NCBI GenBank assembly: GCA_913048385.1
Contig: CAJWVZ010000006.1
Location: 53,578 to 117,577 of the forward strand
Direction: 5' to 3'
DNA from: an uncultured Gammaproteobacteria bacterium
GTDB lineage: Bacteria; Pseudomonadota; Gammaproteobacteria; Pseudomonadales; Pseudohongiellaceae
DNA length: 64,000 bases
In this document: one piece after another, positions 38,234 to 47,492 of the stretch
How the letters are laid out: every line of letters begins with the position of its first letter
Position numbering within the stretch: the first letter of the stretch is position 1
The notes under the pieces: generated by a model
Told to the model about the DNA's origin: nothing
What the model saw: only the letters and a program-made list of their open reading frames with translations
Database searches by the model: none
Translations under genes and position numbers: made by a program

Positions 38234-39871
38234 GTGCCCATATTGCAATCAAAATTAAGCAGAAATTCTGAGAGTTGGCAAAAAAACAGTAGTGATATGT
38301 CAGAGCTTCTTTCTGAAATGAATTCCCTTCTTGAAAAAGCTGCTGAGGGCGGTGGTGAGGAGGCGGTTGAGAGACTTCGCTCAAAAGGGAAAATGCCTAT
38401 TCGCGAACGTATTTCCCATGTTCTAGATTCTGATTCGCCTTTCCTTGAGATAAGTCCCCTTGCTGCTTGGCGGTCTCCTTTCGCTATAAGCTCAGGGTTT
38501 CTGGTGGGTATTGGGGTTGTGTCAGGGGTTGAGTGTTTAATATTGGGGCACGATCCGTCAGTGAGAGCAGGTGCTTTCAATCAATTTAATTCGAAAAAAT
38601 TAATGAGAGGGTTGCAAATAGCGCGAGAGAATCGATTGCCGTACCTTCAGTTTGTAGAATCTGCGGGTGCGGATCTCCGCGGACAGGGCGGTAAGAGAGA
38701 AGATCCCGAAGAGGTCATACAGCGTGAAATCGATCATTTCGCGGAATCAGGTCGGTTGTTTTACGAAATAACAGAGCTCTCAAAGCTTGGTATCCCAACT
38801 ATCTCACTGGTGTTCGGTGCCTCGACCGCAGGCGGAGCTTATCAACCTGGCATGAGTGATTACAATATATTGATCAAAAATCAGTCTCAAGTTTTTCTCG
38901 GTGGACCCCCTTTAGTCAAGATGGCAACCGGCGAGGATGCAGATCCTGAAAGTTTAGGCGGAGCAGATATGCATAGCTCTGTCTCGGGGTTATCGGATTA
39001 TTTAGCCAATGACGAAATGGATGGAATAAGAATTTGCCGAGAGGTTGTTGCGCATTTGAATTGGAAGAAGTTTGGGCCTGATCCTGATGCTGAGTTTCTC
39101 CCACCATTTTATGATCAAGAGGATCTTTTGGGGATTGTTTCTAAGGATTTGAAAACGCCTTTTGATATGCGTGAGGTAATTGCACGAATTGTTGACGGGT
39201 CAAATTTTGAAGAGTTTAAAGGGCTTTATGGTCCTACCTTAGTGTGTGGATGGGCAAAAATCCATGGGTATCCGATTGGGATTTTGGGTAACAATGGAGC
39301 TCTATTTTCAGAGTCTGCAGAAAAGGCAGCGCAATTCATTCAGCTGTGTAATCAAATAAGTACGCCACTTCTTTTTCTTCACAACATCACAGGCTTCTTG
39401 GTAGGTACCGAATTTGAGCAAGGTGGGATCACAAAAAATGGATCAAAAATGATCAATGCAGTCTCTAATTCAACAGTCCCTCATTTTAGCGTGGTTGTTG
39501 GGGCATCATATGGTGCTGGGAATTATGGAATGAGCGGGCGGGCTTTTGGAACTCGATTTAATTTTATTTGGCCAACCGCGAAGATTGCAGTAATGGGGCC
39601 TAAACAAATGGCGGGGGTTATGAGTATCGTAGGCAAGGCTGCTGCAGCGAGGCGAGGAATAGACTTTGATGAGGAAGCGGATATCAAACGATCCCAGATC
39701 GTTGAACATTGGGCTGAGGAACGGTCGAAAGGATTATTTGCAACATCTCGTGTCAGTGATGATGGAATGATTGATCCGAGAGATACCAGACAAGTCTTAG
39801 CCATAGCGCTATCCGTTTCTCATAATGCAGAGGTTAAGGGGACAAAGGAGTATGGTACGTGGAGGATGTAA
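38234..39871 (+). CDS. Acyl-CoA carboxylase, carboxyltransferase (beta) subunit
   Basis: This 545-residue carboxyltransferase subunit is of the methylcrotonyl/geranyl-CoA type. The N-terminus PILQSKL, AAEGGGEEAVERLRSKGKMPIRERI, then FVESAGADLRG (oxyanion glycines), SLVFGASTAGGAY, and GFLVGTEFEQGGITKNGSKM are typical. It moves CO2 from biotin to an enoyl-CoA. A GTG start at 38234 follows GGAG by 6 bases. Its end overlaps the biotin carboxylase gene start by 13 bases, showing coupled expression. It could be methylcrotonyl-CoA carboxylase (leucine) or geranyl-CoA carboxylase (terpenes). Confidence 0.92.
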   Translation: MPILQSKLSRNSESWQKNSSDMSELLSEMNSLLEKAAEGGGEEAVERLRSKGKMPIRERISHVLDSDSPFLEISPLAAWRSPFAISSGFLVGIGVVSGVECLILGHDPSVRAGAFNQFNSKKLMRGLQIARENRLPYLQFVESAGADLRGQGGKREDPEEVIQREIDHFAESGRLFYEITELSKLGIPTISLVFGASTAGGAYQPGMSDYNILIKNQSQVFLGGPPLVKMATGEDADPESLGGADMHSSVSGLSDYLANDEMDGIRICREVVAHLNWKKFGPDPDAEFLPPFYDQEDLLGIVSKDLKTPFDMREVIARIVDGSNFEEFKGLYGPTLVCGWAKIHGYPIGILGNNGALFSESAEKAAQFIQLCNQISTPLLFLHNITGFLVGTEFEQGGITKNGSKMINAVSNSTVPHFSVVVGASYGAGNYGMSGRAFGTRFNFIWPTAKIAVMGPKQMAGVMSIVGKAAAARRGIDFDEEADIKRSQIVEHWAEERSKGLFATSRVSDDGMIDPRDTRQVLAIALSVSHNAEVKGTKEYGTWRM

Positions 39872-41916
39872 ACAAGCCCCTAGAGAAAAAGTTTCGTAAG
39901 ATCTCACGCTTATTAATCGCTAACAGAGGCGAAATAGCTCGGCGCATCAATTGGTCTGCGCAGAAAATGGGTTTAGTTACGATCGCTGTCTATTCCGAAG
40001 ATGATGTGAACTCACCTCATGTTAAAGAGTGTGATTTTGCTGTCTCGTTGGATGGTGAGACCACGCTAGATACTTACCTTAACCAAGATAAAATCATCAA
40101 AGCTTGTGTTCAAGCTGAAGCAGATGCGATACATCCAGGATATGGCTTCCTATCTGAAAACAGCGGCTTCGCCTCGCGCGTTGTCTCGGAAAAAATAGTA
40201 TGGATAGGCCCCTCCTCCGATGCGATTGCCTCTATGGGAGACAAGTTAGCAGCGAGGGAATTAATGATAGAGGCCGGCGTGCCGATGTTGCCGGCCGCGA
40301 ATTTTGATTCTGAAACTGATTTAGAGGATGTAAGTAAGGAAATCGGGTTCCCACTCTTAGTAAAGGCTTCAGCTGGTGGAGGGGGGAAAGGTATGCGAGT
40401 AGTGCATGCTTTTGATGATCTGGAAAATGCGATTCTTGGTGCGCAGAGAGAGGCGCGCAATGCTTTCGGAGATGAAACAGTCTATTTAGAGAAATGGCTG
40501 CCCGATTGTCGTCATATAGAAATTCAGATTATTGGCGATCAATATGGTGAGCTGGTGCATTGTTTTGAGCGAGAATGCTCGATTCAAAGAAGGCATCAGA
40601 AAATTATTGAGGAAGCTCCTTCGGTATCAATGTCAGAAAAAATTCGCGAGAGTATGGGTCAGGTGGCATTGATTGCTGCGCGAAAAATAAATTATTTTTC
40701 CGCCGGCACGATTGAATTTTTGTTTGACGGTCATGATTTTTTCTTCTTAGAAATGAATACTCGTCTACAGGTGGAACACCCGGTCACTGAAGCAATTACT
40801 GGCATTGATTTAGTTAGGGAGCAGATTCTCATAGCGCAAGGAAGCCCTCTCTCTTTTTGTCAGGAAGATCTCCAAATTACTGGACACGCTATCGAGGCTC
40901 GACTTTACGCAGAGGATCCACGTAATAACTTTTTACCGAGCCCCGGGAAAATATTGTTATGGGAACCCACGTCTGTGATAAATGAGGTGAGAAAGTCGGG
41001 CGAATACGAAGGACTTAGGTTAGATTCGGGTGTTGAGACAGGGTGCCATGTTTCAATTAATTATGATCCTATGTTGGCAAAGTTTATCTGCCACGCGGCT
41101 ACACGAGACGAAGCAGCGAGAGGATTGGCGAAGGCTCTTGAAACATCAAAAATATTTGGTGTACAAACTAATCGAGATTTTCTTGTTGTAACGCTGCGGC
41201 ATGAGGCATTTTTGAATGCTTTGACCACCACAAATTTTATAGATAATCATATGAGTACTTTGACGCGCGAGATTGGACGCGCTGAGTATCGTAACTCCGT
41301 TATAGCGTTGATTATGGAGGCCCAGGAACGATCTCGGCAAAAAGCGAAAGCTCTTCGGACTATAGTGAGCGGTTGGAGGAACTCAGTAATGCCGCTGGAG
41401 AGTCTTAGGATTGAATCGGTAGAGTATGGAGAAGAGGTCGTCGAATATGCGGTGCGTCGTGACGGAAGTTTTAGGGTGCGATTCAAGGATTTCGATACCT
41501 CTGTTTTTTTGCGGTCTAGAGAACCCGGGATAGTGGATGTTGAGATTGATGGGTGGCGTGCTCAATTTAGGCTGGATTCTGACCAAGATGTTTTTAACGA
41601 CCTGATTAGTTGGTACGTCCACGGGCCGATGGGTTCTGTAGTCATTCGGCATCTAACTCGGTTTCCAGCCCGAGAGTCAGAGTCGTTTGGGGGAGACCTT
41701 CATGCGCCAATGCCAGGGACTGTCGTCTCGGTCTCTGTTCGGGCCGGCGACAGGGTAGAAGAGGGTCAAGTCCTTATGGTGTTAGAGGCGATGAAAATGG
41801 AGCATCAAATCTCTGCATCTGCAACCGGCAATGTTACGGGCATCTTTGTGAGCGAGGGTGAGCAAGTTGCTAATGGACACTTGTTGCTCCAACTTGAGGT
41901 TGGAGAAAATCCATAA
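39859..41916 (+). CDS. Acyl-CoA carboxylase, biotin carboxylase/carrier (alpha) subunit
   Basis: This 685-residue protein has biotin carboxylase domains (LLIANRGEIARRI, HPGYGFLSENSGFA, KASAGGGGKGMRVV ATP-grasp loop, EMNTRLQVEHPVTE) and a C-terminal biotinyl domain with the biotin-accepting lysine in VLEAMKMEHQI. It carboxylates biotin with ATP and bicarbonate for the neighbouring carboxyltransferase. The GTG at 39859 lies inside the upstream gene, 8 bases after AAAGGAG. No biotin ligase is in the window. Confidence 0.93.
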   Translation: MEDVNKPLEKKFRKISRLLIANRGEIARRINWSAQKMGLVTIAVYSEDDVNSPHVKECDFAVSLDGETTLDTYLNQDKIIKACVQAEADAIHPGYGFLSENSGFASRVVSEKIVWIGPSSDAIASMGDKLAARELMIEAGVPMLPAANFDSETDLEDVSKEIGFPLLVKASAGGGGKGMRVVHAFDDLENAILGAQREARNAFGDETVYLEKWLPDCRHIEIQIIGDQYGELVHCFERECSIQRRHQKIIEEAPSVSMSEKIRESMGQVALIAARKINYFSAGTIEFLFDGHDFFFLEMNTRLQVEHPVTEAITGIDLVREQILIAQGSPLSFCQEDLQITGHAIEARLYAEDPRNNFLPSPGKILLWEPTSVINEVRKSGEYEGLRLDSGVETGCHVSINYDPMLAKFICHAATRDEAARGLAKALETSKIFGVQTNRDFLVVTLRHEAFLNALTTTNFIDNHMSTLTREIGRAEYRNSVIALIMEAQERSRQKAKALRTIVSGWRNSVMPLESLRIESVEYGEEVVEYAVRRDGSFRVRFKDFDTSVFLRSREPGIVDVEIDGWRAQFRLDSDQDVFNDLISWYVHGPMGSVVIRHLTRFPARESESFGGDLHAPMPGTVVSVSVRAGDRVEEGQVLMVLEAMKMEHQISASATGNVTGIFVSEGEQVANGHLLLQLEVGENP

Positions 41917-41937
41917 CGGAAAAAGGAGTGTCCCGTA

Positions 41938-42705
41938 GTGACTGAATTACAATGCGTTATATATGAAAAAATCGATCGAGCTGCGTGGATAACGTTAAAC
42001 CGACCGCAAAGCCGAAATGCTTTGTCTGCTGAGCTGGTGAATGAACTTTATCAATCGATTGAGACTGCCAATGAAGATACGAGCATAAGATGCATCGTTA
42101 TCACCGGAAATGGTAGTTCGTTCTGTTCTGGAGCAGATTTAAAGAGTCCGCCGGGTCAAGCGATTGCAGGCGTAAAATCGGTCTCCTTTGCGGATGTGCT
42201 AAAAGCTATCCAGGAAAGTCCCAAGCCAGTGATCAGTTGCATTAATGGGAGTGCATTCGCTGGTGGACTAGGGTTAATAGGTGCCTCAGACATTGCTATT
42301 GCTTCGAACTCAGCTGTTTTTAGTTTTAGCGAAGTGAGGATCGGAGTGATCCCGGCTGTTATTTCTGTTGTGTGCTTACCAAAACTTGGAATTCAAAACG
42401 GAATGAAACTCTTTCTTACAGGTGAGAAGTTCACTGGGGAGGCTGCAGTAACTTTAGGATTAATAAATCGTGCGGTGGACGATTCGCAATTAAAAGAAGC
42501 GATTTGTAACGAGATTAAAGCGATCTCCTTGGGAGGTCCGAAGGCGATTATGGAAACAAAAAAATTGGTTCGCCAGATGTGTAATATTGATTCTGGGAAA
42601 GCGTTTGAAGTTGCGACTGAATGGAGCGTCAGGATGTTTAAGTCGGAAGAGGGTGTTGAAGGAATTAGTGCGTTTCGGGAAAAAAGAAAACCAAATTGGC
42701 AGTAG
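41938..42705 (+). CDS. Enoyl-CoA hydratase/isomerase family protein
   Basis: This 255-residue crotonase-family enzyme has RPQSRNALSAELV, CIVITGNGSSFCSGADLK (oxyanion hole), and GSAFAGGLGLIGASDIAIAS (second oxyanion/catalytic region). It hydrates an enoyl- or glutaconyl-CoA, such as 3-methylglutaconyl-CoA or isohexenylglutaconyl-CoA in leucine or Atu pathways. A GTG start with AAGGAG upstream lies 21 bases after the carboxylase alpha gene. The following gene is AtuA-like, which favours the terpene-type route. Confidence 0.9.
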   Translation: MTELQCVIYEKIDRAAWITLNRPQSRNALSAELVNELYQSIETANEDTSIRCIVITGNGSSFCSGADLKSPPGQAIAGVKSVSFADVLKAIQESPKPVISCINGSAFAGGLGLIGASDIAIASNSAVFSFSEVRIGVIPAVISVVCLPKLGIQNGMKLFLTGEKFTGEAAVTLGLINRAVDDSQLKEAICNEIKAISLGGPKAIMETKKLVRQMCNIDSGKAFEVATEWSVRMFKSEEGVEGISAFREKRKPNWQ

Positions 42706-42753
42706 GTTTTGGGTCTGTGGTAACCGATTGATCGAGGGGTAATAAGGCGCTCT

Positions 42754-44526
42754 ATGACTGAGATAATACGAATAGGAAATTGCAGTGGGTTCTATGGGGA
42801 TCGGCTTGCCGCAGCAGCAGAAATGGTGAGGGGAGGAAGAATTGATGTTCTCACGGGAGATTATCTCGCCGAGTTGACGATGGCAATACTCCACGAACAA
42901 AGAATAAAAAGAGGGGGTCACTTAGGCTATGTTGGTACCTTTTTAAAGCAAGTGAGAGAGGTGGCGGCAGAGTGCGCAGAAAGGGGTATTAAAATTGTAG
43001 TAAACGCTGGCGGGCTAAATCCTAAAGGAATGGCAGAGGAAACAAGCAAGATATTGCGTGAACTAACAATTGAATTGCAAGTCGCGTACATTGATGGAGA
43101 TGATATCGTTAATGAACTGCCAGTTCTTCAAAAGAAAGGGCAGCAATTTTTGAATATGGATTCTGGCGTGCCTCTTTCTGACACCCGCAATCAAGTGGTC
43201 ACGGCAAATACATATTTAGGAGCGTGGGCTATCAAGGAAGCTCTTGATCAAGGGGCGGACATTGTGATCTGCCCCCGAGTGACTGATGCGGCAGTTGTAA
43301 TTGGCCCAGCTGCTTGGAAGTTTCGCTGGGAGAGAGAAAATTATGATGCCCTTGCGGGTGCGCTCACCGCCGGACACATTATTGAATGTGGCGCACAATG
43401 CTGCGGTGGTAATTATGCATTTTTTGAAGAAGTTAAAAGCTTTCGTAACGTCGGGTATCCTATCGCCGAGCTTGAGTCAGATGGTTCTTTTACCATAACA
43501 AAGCACCCGGGAACTGGTGGTTTAATTTCGGTCGGCACCATCACGGCCCAACTCCTTTATGAGGTTTCGACCCCTGAGTATTACAACCCTGATGTTATAG
43601 CTCATTTCGATGCCATCGATATTTCGCAGGATGGGGACGACCGAGTTAGGGTGAGCAATTGTAAAGGGAGTAGTCCCCCGAGCACCCACAAAGTTTGCAT
43701 AAATACTTTGGGGCCGCACAAACAGTCTTTAGAGTTTCTTTTGACCGGTTTGGATATTGAAAAAAAAGCTGACGTATATTTGGACGCAATTTTTTTTAAT
43801 TTGGGAGGTAGAGATCAGTTTGATGATGTTGATGTCCAGCTCATCCGAAGCGACCATCATAACCCTACTTCAAACGAGGTGTCACATGCCTCATTGCGCC
43901 TCACTGTGACTACGGAGGATGCCAGTCTAGTTGGTAGGATTCTTCAAGCGAAAATTACTGAACTGGGTCTTGCAAACATACCGGGGAATACGAGCCGAGG
44001 CGCTGCGGGATATGATGGCTCCCGGGTTTTGGTCTACTGGCCCTCGTTGATAGAGAGTTCGCATATTGAGGAAATAGTTAATTTTCAAAATACAAAGACT
44101 GTGGTTAAGCCTACGCAAGTTATGAGTAATGTAGTAAGAAAAGCCGAATTTTCAAGAAAAAATAAGATCAGAGTCAAGCATTCTAAAACTGAGAAAATAG
44201 AGTTAGGTAGAATTTTCGGTGCGCGCTCGGGAGATAAGGGCGGGTGTGCGAATTGTGGAATATGGGCAAAAACGGATGAAGAATATTCCTACCTCTGTTC
44301 GTATCTTACTGTTAGTAAGCTAAAAGAACTCGCGGTCGATTTGAAGACTTTTAAGATTGATCGCTATGAATTCGCTAACCTACGAGCCGTCAACTTTTAT
44401 ATTCACGGCTTGCTAGGTGATGGTGTTTCATCGAGCCATCGGATAGACAAGCAAGCAAAATCGCTGGGAGAATACCTTCGCGCAAAGTTAATTGATTTTC
44501 CTACGGATTTACAGAGAGAATTTTAA
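42754..44526 (+). CDS. AtuA family protein (acyclic terpene utilisation-like)
   Basis: This 590-residue protein belongs to the AtuA/DUF1446 family: N-terminal IRIGNCSGFYGDRLAAA, then IDVLTGDYLAELTMAIL, KIVVNAGGLNPKGMA, CPRVTDAAVVIGPAAW. A C-terminal ferredoxin-fold extension (about residues 480-590) starts GRIFGARSGDKGG. AtuA is required for growth on acyclic terpenes such as citronellol in Pseudomonas, but its reaction is not established. The set ACAD/ACAD/carboxylase/hydratase/AtuA matches that context in content, though gene order differs and the regulator is broken. Confidence 0.88.
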   Translation: MTEIIRIGNCSGFYGDRLAAAAEMVRGGRIDVLTGDYLAELTMAILHEQRIKRGGHLGYVGTFLKQVREVAAECAERGIKIVVNAGGLNPKGMAEETSKILRELTIELQVAYIDGDDIVNELPVLQKKGQQFLNMDSGVPLSDTRNQVVTANTYLGAWAIKEALDQGADIVICPRVTDAAVVIGPAAWKFRWERENYDALAGALTAGHIIECGAQCCGGNYAFFEEVKSFRNVGYPIAELESDGSFTITKHPGTGGLISVGTITAQLLYEVSTPEYYNPDVIAHFDAIDISQDGDDRVRVSNCKGSSPPSTHKVCINTLGPHKQSLEFLLTGLDIEKKADVYLDAIFFNLGGRDQFDDVDVQLIRSDHHNPTSNEVSHASLRLTVTTEDASLVGRILQAKITELGLANIPGNTSRGAAGYDGSRVLVYWPSLIESSHIEEIVNFQNTKTVVKPTQVMSNVVRKAEFSRKNKIRVKHSKTEKIELGRIFGARSGDKGGCANCGIWAKTDEEYSYLCSYLTVSKLKELAVDLKTFKIDRYEFANLRAVNFYIHGLLGDGVSSSHRIDKQAKSLGEYLRAKLIDFPTDLQREF

Positions 44527-44578
44527 TCGAGTTACGATTGGGCCTTTGGTCTCTTGCTTTTCCTAAAGGGAAAAAATC

Positions 44579-45925
44579 ATGAAGTATAAGTTACTATCTC
44601 TTTTTCTTTTTTTTCCTGCGAAACTATTATGCCAGTCAGTTGTGTTTGAGGATGCGAGATTTATTATTGGCGATGGATCGGTATTGGAAAATGCATCAAT
44701 TCTTGTTCAGGAAGGAAAAATTGCTGCGCTAGGACCACGTGACCAGATTGTTGCCGGTAGTGCCACGCGGATCTCAATGAGTGGAAAAACCATCATGCCA
44801 GCGATGATTGACGCTCATGCGCATCTTGGTTTTCAAGATCGAGTTGACTGGGGAGCAGAGAACTATACGCTTGAAAATTTGATTGAAAATCTAGAGCGCT
44901 ATGCTTGGTATGGATTTAGTGCTGTGTTTTCGGCGGGCAGTGATCCCGCGCCGATAATGGAGGAGCTGAAGGCCCAAGAAAATGAAAGAAAATTCCTTGG
45001 GGCTCGACCGTTATACGCGATTGGAATTGCCCCTCCGAATGAAGGGCCAAATAATTTATTTTTAGATGAGGTGCATGACGTAGAGAGCAGGTTTGATAGT
45101 CAAATTCTTTATGGAGTTTCTGACGCGGATAAGGGGATAGAAATTGTTAGGCAGCTTGCAGCTACAGGAACTCAGTTCATCAAATTATGGGTTGATGATC
45201 GAGGTGGTAGCCAAGTTAAATTGTCACCTGAGGTATATAGAGCGATTACTAATGAGGCGAAAGATCGTTCAGTTGATGTTTTTGTGCATCAACAATCAGC
45301 GTCGGACATGCAGGATTTGATAGAGGCCGGAGTTGCAGGCTTTTTACACGGTCGTTTTGATTCAGAATTTGACCTAAGGTTATCAGATTTATTGGCTTCG
45401 TCAGGCGTTTTTGTGGTCCCGAATTTGGGTTTGGGTGAGTTGCGAGGTGAAGCTATTGGAGAGGACAATTTTCTCAAGGCAACGTTGCCAGCGGTAACAG
45501 CCCACCGAGTTGGAAATACTAATGAAAATCGGAGCCTTCAAAGGCAGGGTTCGGCTATAGATGAACGCGTGCTGAGTGATAGGTTCATGACCGCTGTGAA
45601 CAGCGGTGTCAGTTTCGTACTAGGAACAGATGCTGGCGCTGTGCCTGATCATTTTTTTGGTTATACGGGTCACAGAGAGCTGCAAATATATGTGCGTTTA
45701 GGTATGACACCGATGCAGGCTCTAATGTCAGCAACAAGTGTGGCCGCTCGATATCTTAAGCTTAACGATTCGGGTCTTCTGCGAGTAGGATATCGTGCTG
45801 ATCTGTTGGTATTAAATACGAATCCACTTGAAGACATTCGTTCAACTGAAGATATTCACTCCGTGTATATCAGGGGCGAGCGTGTCGATCGTGAGCGTTT
45901 GTCTGTATCTTGGAGAGAAGAGTGA
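44579..45925 (+). CDS. Exported amidohydrolase family protein
   Basis: This 448-residue metal-dependent amidohydrolase of the imidazolonepropionase/dihydroorotase superfamily has a signal peptide (MKYKLLSLFLFFPAKLLCQS). Metal-site features are MIDAHAHLGF (HxH), a later FVHQQSA and GTDAGAVPDH. The C-terminus returns to the small beta domain (RVGYRADLLVLNTNPLEDI). It probably hydrolyses a cyclic amide, imide or similar in the periplasm. It begins 52 bases after the AtuA-like gene, and its end is 16 bases from a convergent hypothetical gene. Role in the catabolic set unknown. Confidence 0.9.
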   Translation: MKYKLLSLFLFFPAKLLCQSVVFEDARFIIGDGSVLENASILVQEGKIAALGPRDQIVAGSATRISMSGKTIMPAMIDAHAHLGFQDRVDWGAENYTLENLIENLERYAWYGFSAVFSAGSDPAPIMEELKAQENERKFLGARPLYAIGIAPPNEGPNNLFLDEVHDVESRFDSQILYGVSDADKGIEIVRQLAATGTQFIKLWVDDRGGSQVKLSPEVYRAITNEAKDRSVDVFVHQQSASDMQDLIEAGVAGFLHGRFDSEFDLRLSDLLASSGVFVVPNLGLGELRGEAIGEDNFLKATLPAVTAHRVGNTNENRSLQRQGSAIDERVLSDRFMTAVNSGVSFVLGTDAGAVPDHFFGYTGHRELQIYVRLGMTPMQALMSATSVAARYLKLNDSGLLRVGYRADLLVLNTNPLEDIRSTEDIHSVYIRGERVDRERLSVSWREE

Positions 45926-45941
45926 AAAGTAAAGAGTGTAG

Positions 45942-46475
45942 TTAAAAGGCGCGAGACTCTCGAGCAGATTCCTGCAACTGAATAATTTCCGAAGTGTTTC
46001 TATTCCATCTCTCCAGAAATACCGTTCTTGTTAGTGATTGACAAACTCCTGAAACTCTCGCTGACAGCGCAGGATGTGGTTCGATTATTGATATGCTGCC
46101 CGACAATCTATTTATCTCATAACCTGTCCCCATTCCGTTGAGGTAAGACAAATTGATCGAGTCGACTTCGAAATTTGCTGAATAGTTTCGGCGGAATATT
46201 GTGGAATTTCCAGCAATAAACGAGTCCCAATCAACGGCTTTATTACTGATTTCCTTCACGACAGGCATCCTAACTTGATGTGCTTTTTTTGTTTCGAGTA
46301 CCCATTGGACAAATCTTAGATATTCAAAAGTGGAATCTTCGTTCAACTCCTCACATACTAAGTATAGGTCATCAACAGGGATGTCTTGAGAGAAAACTTC
46401 TTGATAGGTGAGGCCAAGGAAAAGCGCAAGTATCCAGTTTCTCGCTACAAGCCTTGTTTTAATATTTTTGCTCAT
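45942..46475 (-). CDS. Secreted hypothetical protein
   Basis: This 177-residue protein has a signal peptide (basic start, hydrophobic NWILALFLGLTY, cut near VFSQ). The mature chain has three cysteines (near LYLVCEEL and GVCQSLTRT) but no known motif. It is mixed charge, with no membrane segment or repeat. It lies downstream of the SDR gene on the same strand but 236 bases away, so probably has its own promoter. Family not recognised. Confidence 0.6.
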   Translation of the reverse strand: MSKNIKTRLVARNWILALFLGLTYQEVFSQDIPVDDLYLVCEELNEDSTFEYLRFVQWVLETKKAHQVRMPVVKEISNKAVDWDSFIAGNSTIFRRNYSANFEVDSINLSYLNGMGTGYEINRLSGSISIIEPHPALSARVSGVCQSLTRTVFLERWNRNTSEIIQLQESARESRAF

Positions 46476-46667
46476 GTCCGTTTTTCTGCTAGTGAATCAA
46501 ATTAACAAGTGTCTAGGATTTATAATCGTTAAAGTATAGATAACTTTCTTTCACTTGAGAATAGGCTTGGGATGGAGTAATCAGAAGTTGACAACGTTGT
46601 TGCGAGCCTCTGGAACCAGAGTGTGGCTGAAGTTGAACTGGTGGAAGTATTACAGTTGCTAACTTGA

Positions 46668-46704
46668 CCGTCAATCATAACACTTTTCCCGCTATGATTG
46701 ACGG
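46668..46704. repeat. Perfect 12-bp inverted repeat after the SDR gene
   Basis: CCGTCAATCATA (46668-46679) and TATGATTGACGG (46693-46704) form a strong stem with a 13-base loop, starting 8 bases past the SDR stop (46712). No T-run follows on the minus strand. A transcript-end structure or a small repeat element is possible. Confidence 0.6.
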
Positions 46705-46711
46705 ACCTAGA

Positions 46712-47452
46712 TTAGGCTGAACTGGCGTTTGATTTCTCAACTGCCTTTGGATCAATTTTTAACTGTTTTACGAATTCCACGGCAAAGGGATCCGGGTATA
46801 TGTCTTCCACTGCGGCACTCATCGCTTCATAGGTAAGAGTTGCGACTGAGTCTGGCGAAGCTTTTTCAAAGGGTAAGTTTTTTGCCATATCAGTATCGAT
46901 TGGGCCGGGGTATACGCCGCAAACCAAAGTGCCTTGTTTGGCAAGTTCCGCGCGAATTGCTTGTGTCAGTGAATGGCCCGCCGCCTTAGAGGCTGAGTAC
47001 CCGGGTGCAAACGCAAAACTACAGAGGCTTGAAATGGATAGAATGTTAATGATGGCACCGCCACCGTTTGATTTTAGGATCGGAGCAAAGGCAATAGACA
47101 TTTTCATTGGCCCGAAATAATTGACATCCATTTCTAGCCGTTTTGGAGCCTCGTCAGCATTGCCAATAATCGGCCCGCCCCCACCGACACCAGAGTTGTT
47201 GATGAGGATCTCTACATCTATAGCATTGTGAGCTGCTGCGTCAACCTGAGCTTGGTTGCTCACGTCAAGTGAGAGTGTGGTCAACCGCGAATCGTTCAAT
47301 TCAACTAACTCAGCTAACGTAGATTCGTCTCGCGCAGTGGCGTAAACTTTTTTTGCTCCCATTGCGAGGGCTTGAAGCACGAAACTTTTACCGATGCCTC
47401 GATTCGAGCCTGTGACTAAAACGGTTTTTTCTTTGATAGATACACCTGACAT
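46712..47452 (-). CDS. Short-chain dehydrogenase/reductase (SDR)
   Basis: This 246-residue SDR has the Rossmann motif VTGSNRGIGKSF, NNSGVGGGG, catalytic Ser in LSISSLCSF and YSASKAAGHS (Tyr-x-x-x-Lys). It uses NAD(P)H to interconvert an alcohol and a ketone in the cytoplasm. It lies 40 bases downstream of the PETase-like hydrolase gene on the same strand, so the two may form an operon, or the SDR may serve the nearby catabolic set, as AtuB (an SDR) does in Pseudomonas. Substrate unknown. Confidence 0.9.
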   Translation of the reverse strand: MSGVSIKEKTVLVTGSNRGIGKSFVLQALAMGAKKVYATARDESTLAELVELNDSRLTTLSLDVSNQAQVDAAAHNAIDVEILINNSGVGGGGPIIGNADEAPKRLEMDVNYFGPMKMSIAFAPILKSNGGGAIINILSISSLCSFAFAPGYSASKAAGHSLTQAIRAELAKQGTLVCGVYPGPIDTDMAKNLPFEKASPDSVATLTYEAMSAAVEDIYPDPFAVEFVKQLKIDPKAVEKSNASSA

Positions 47453-47492
47453 TTATATTTCCCTTGTAGTGTTACTTTTTAATTGAGTTTAG

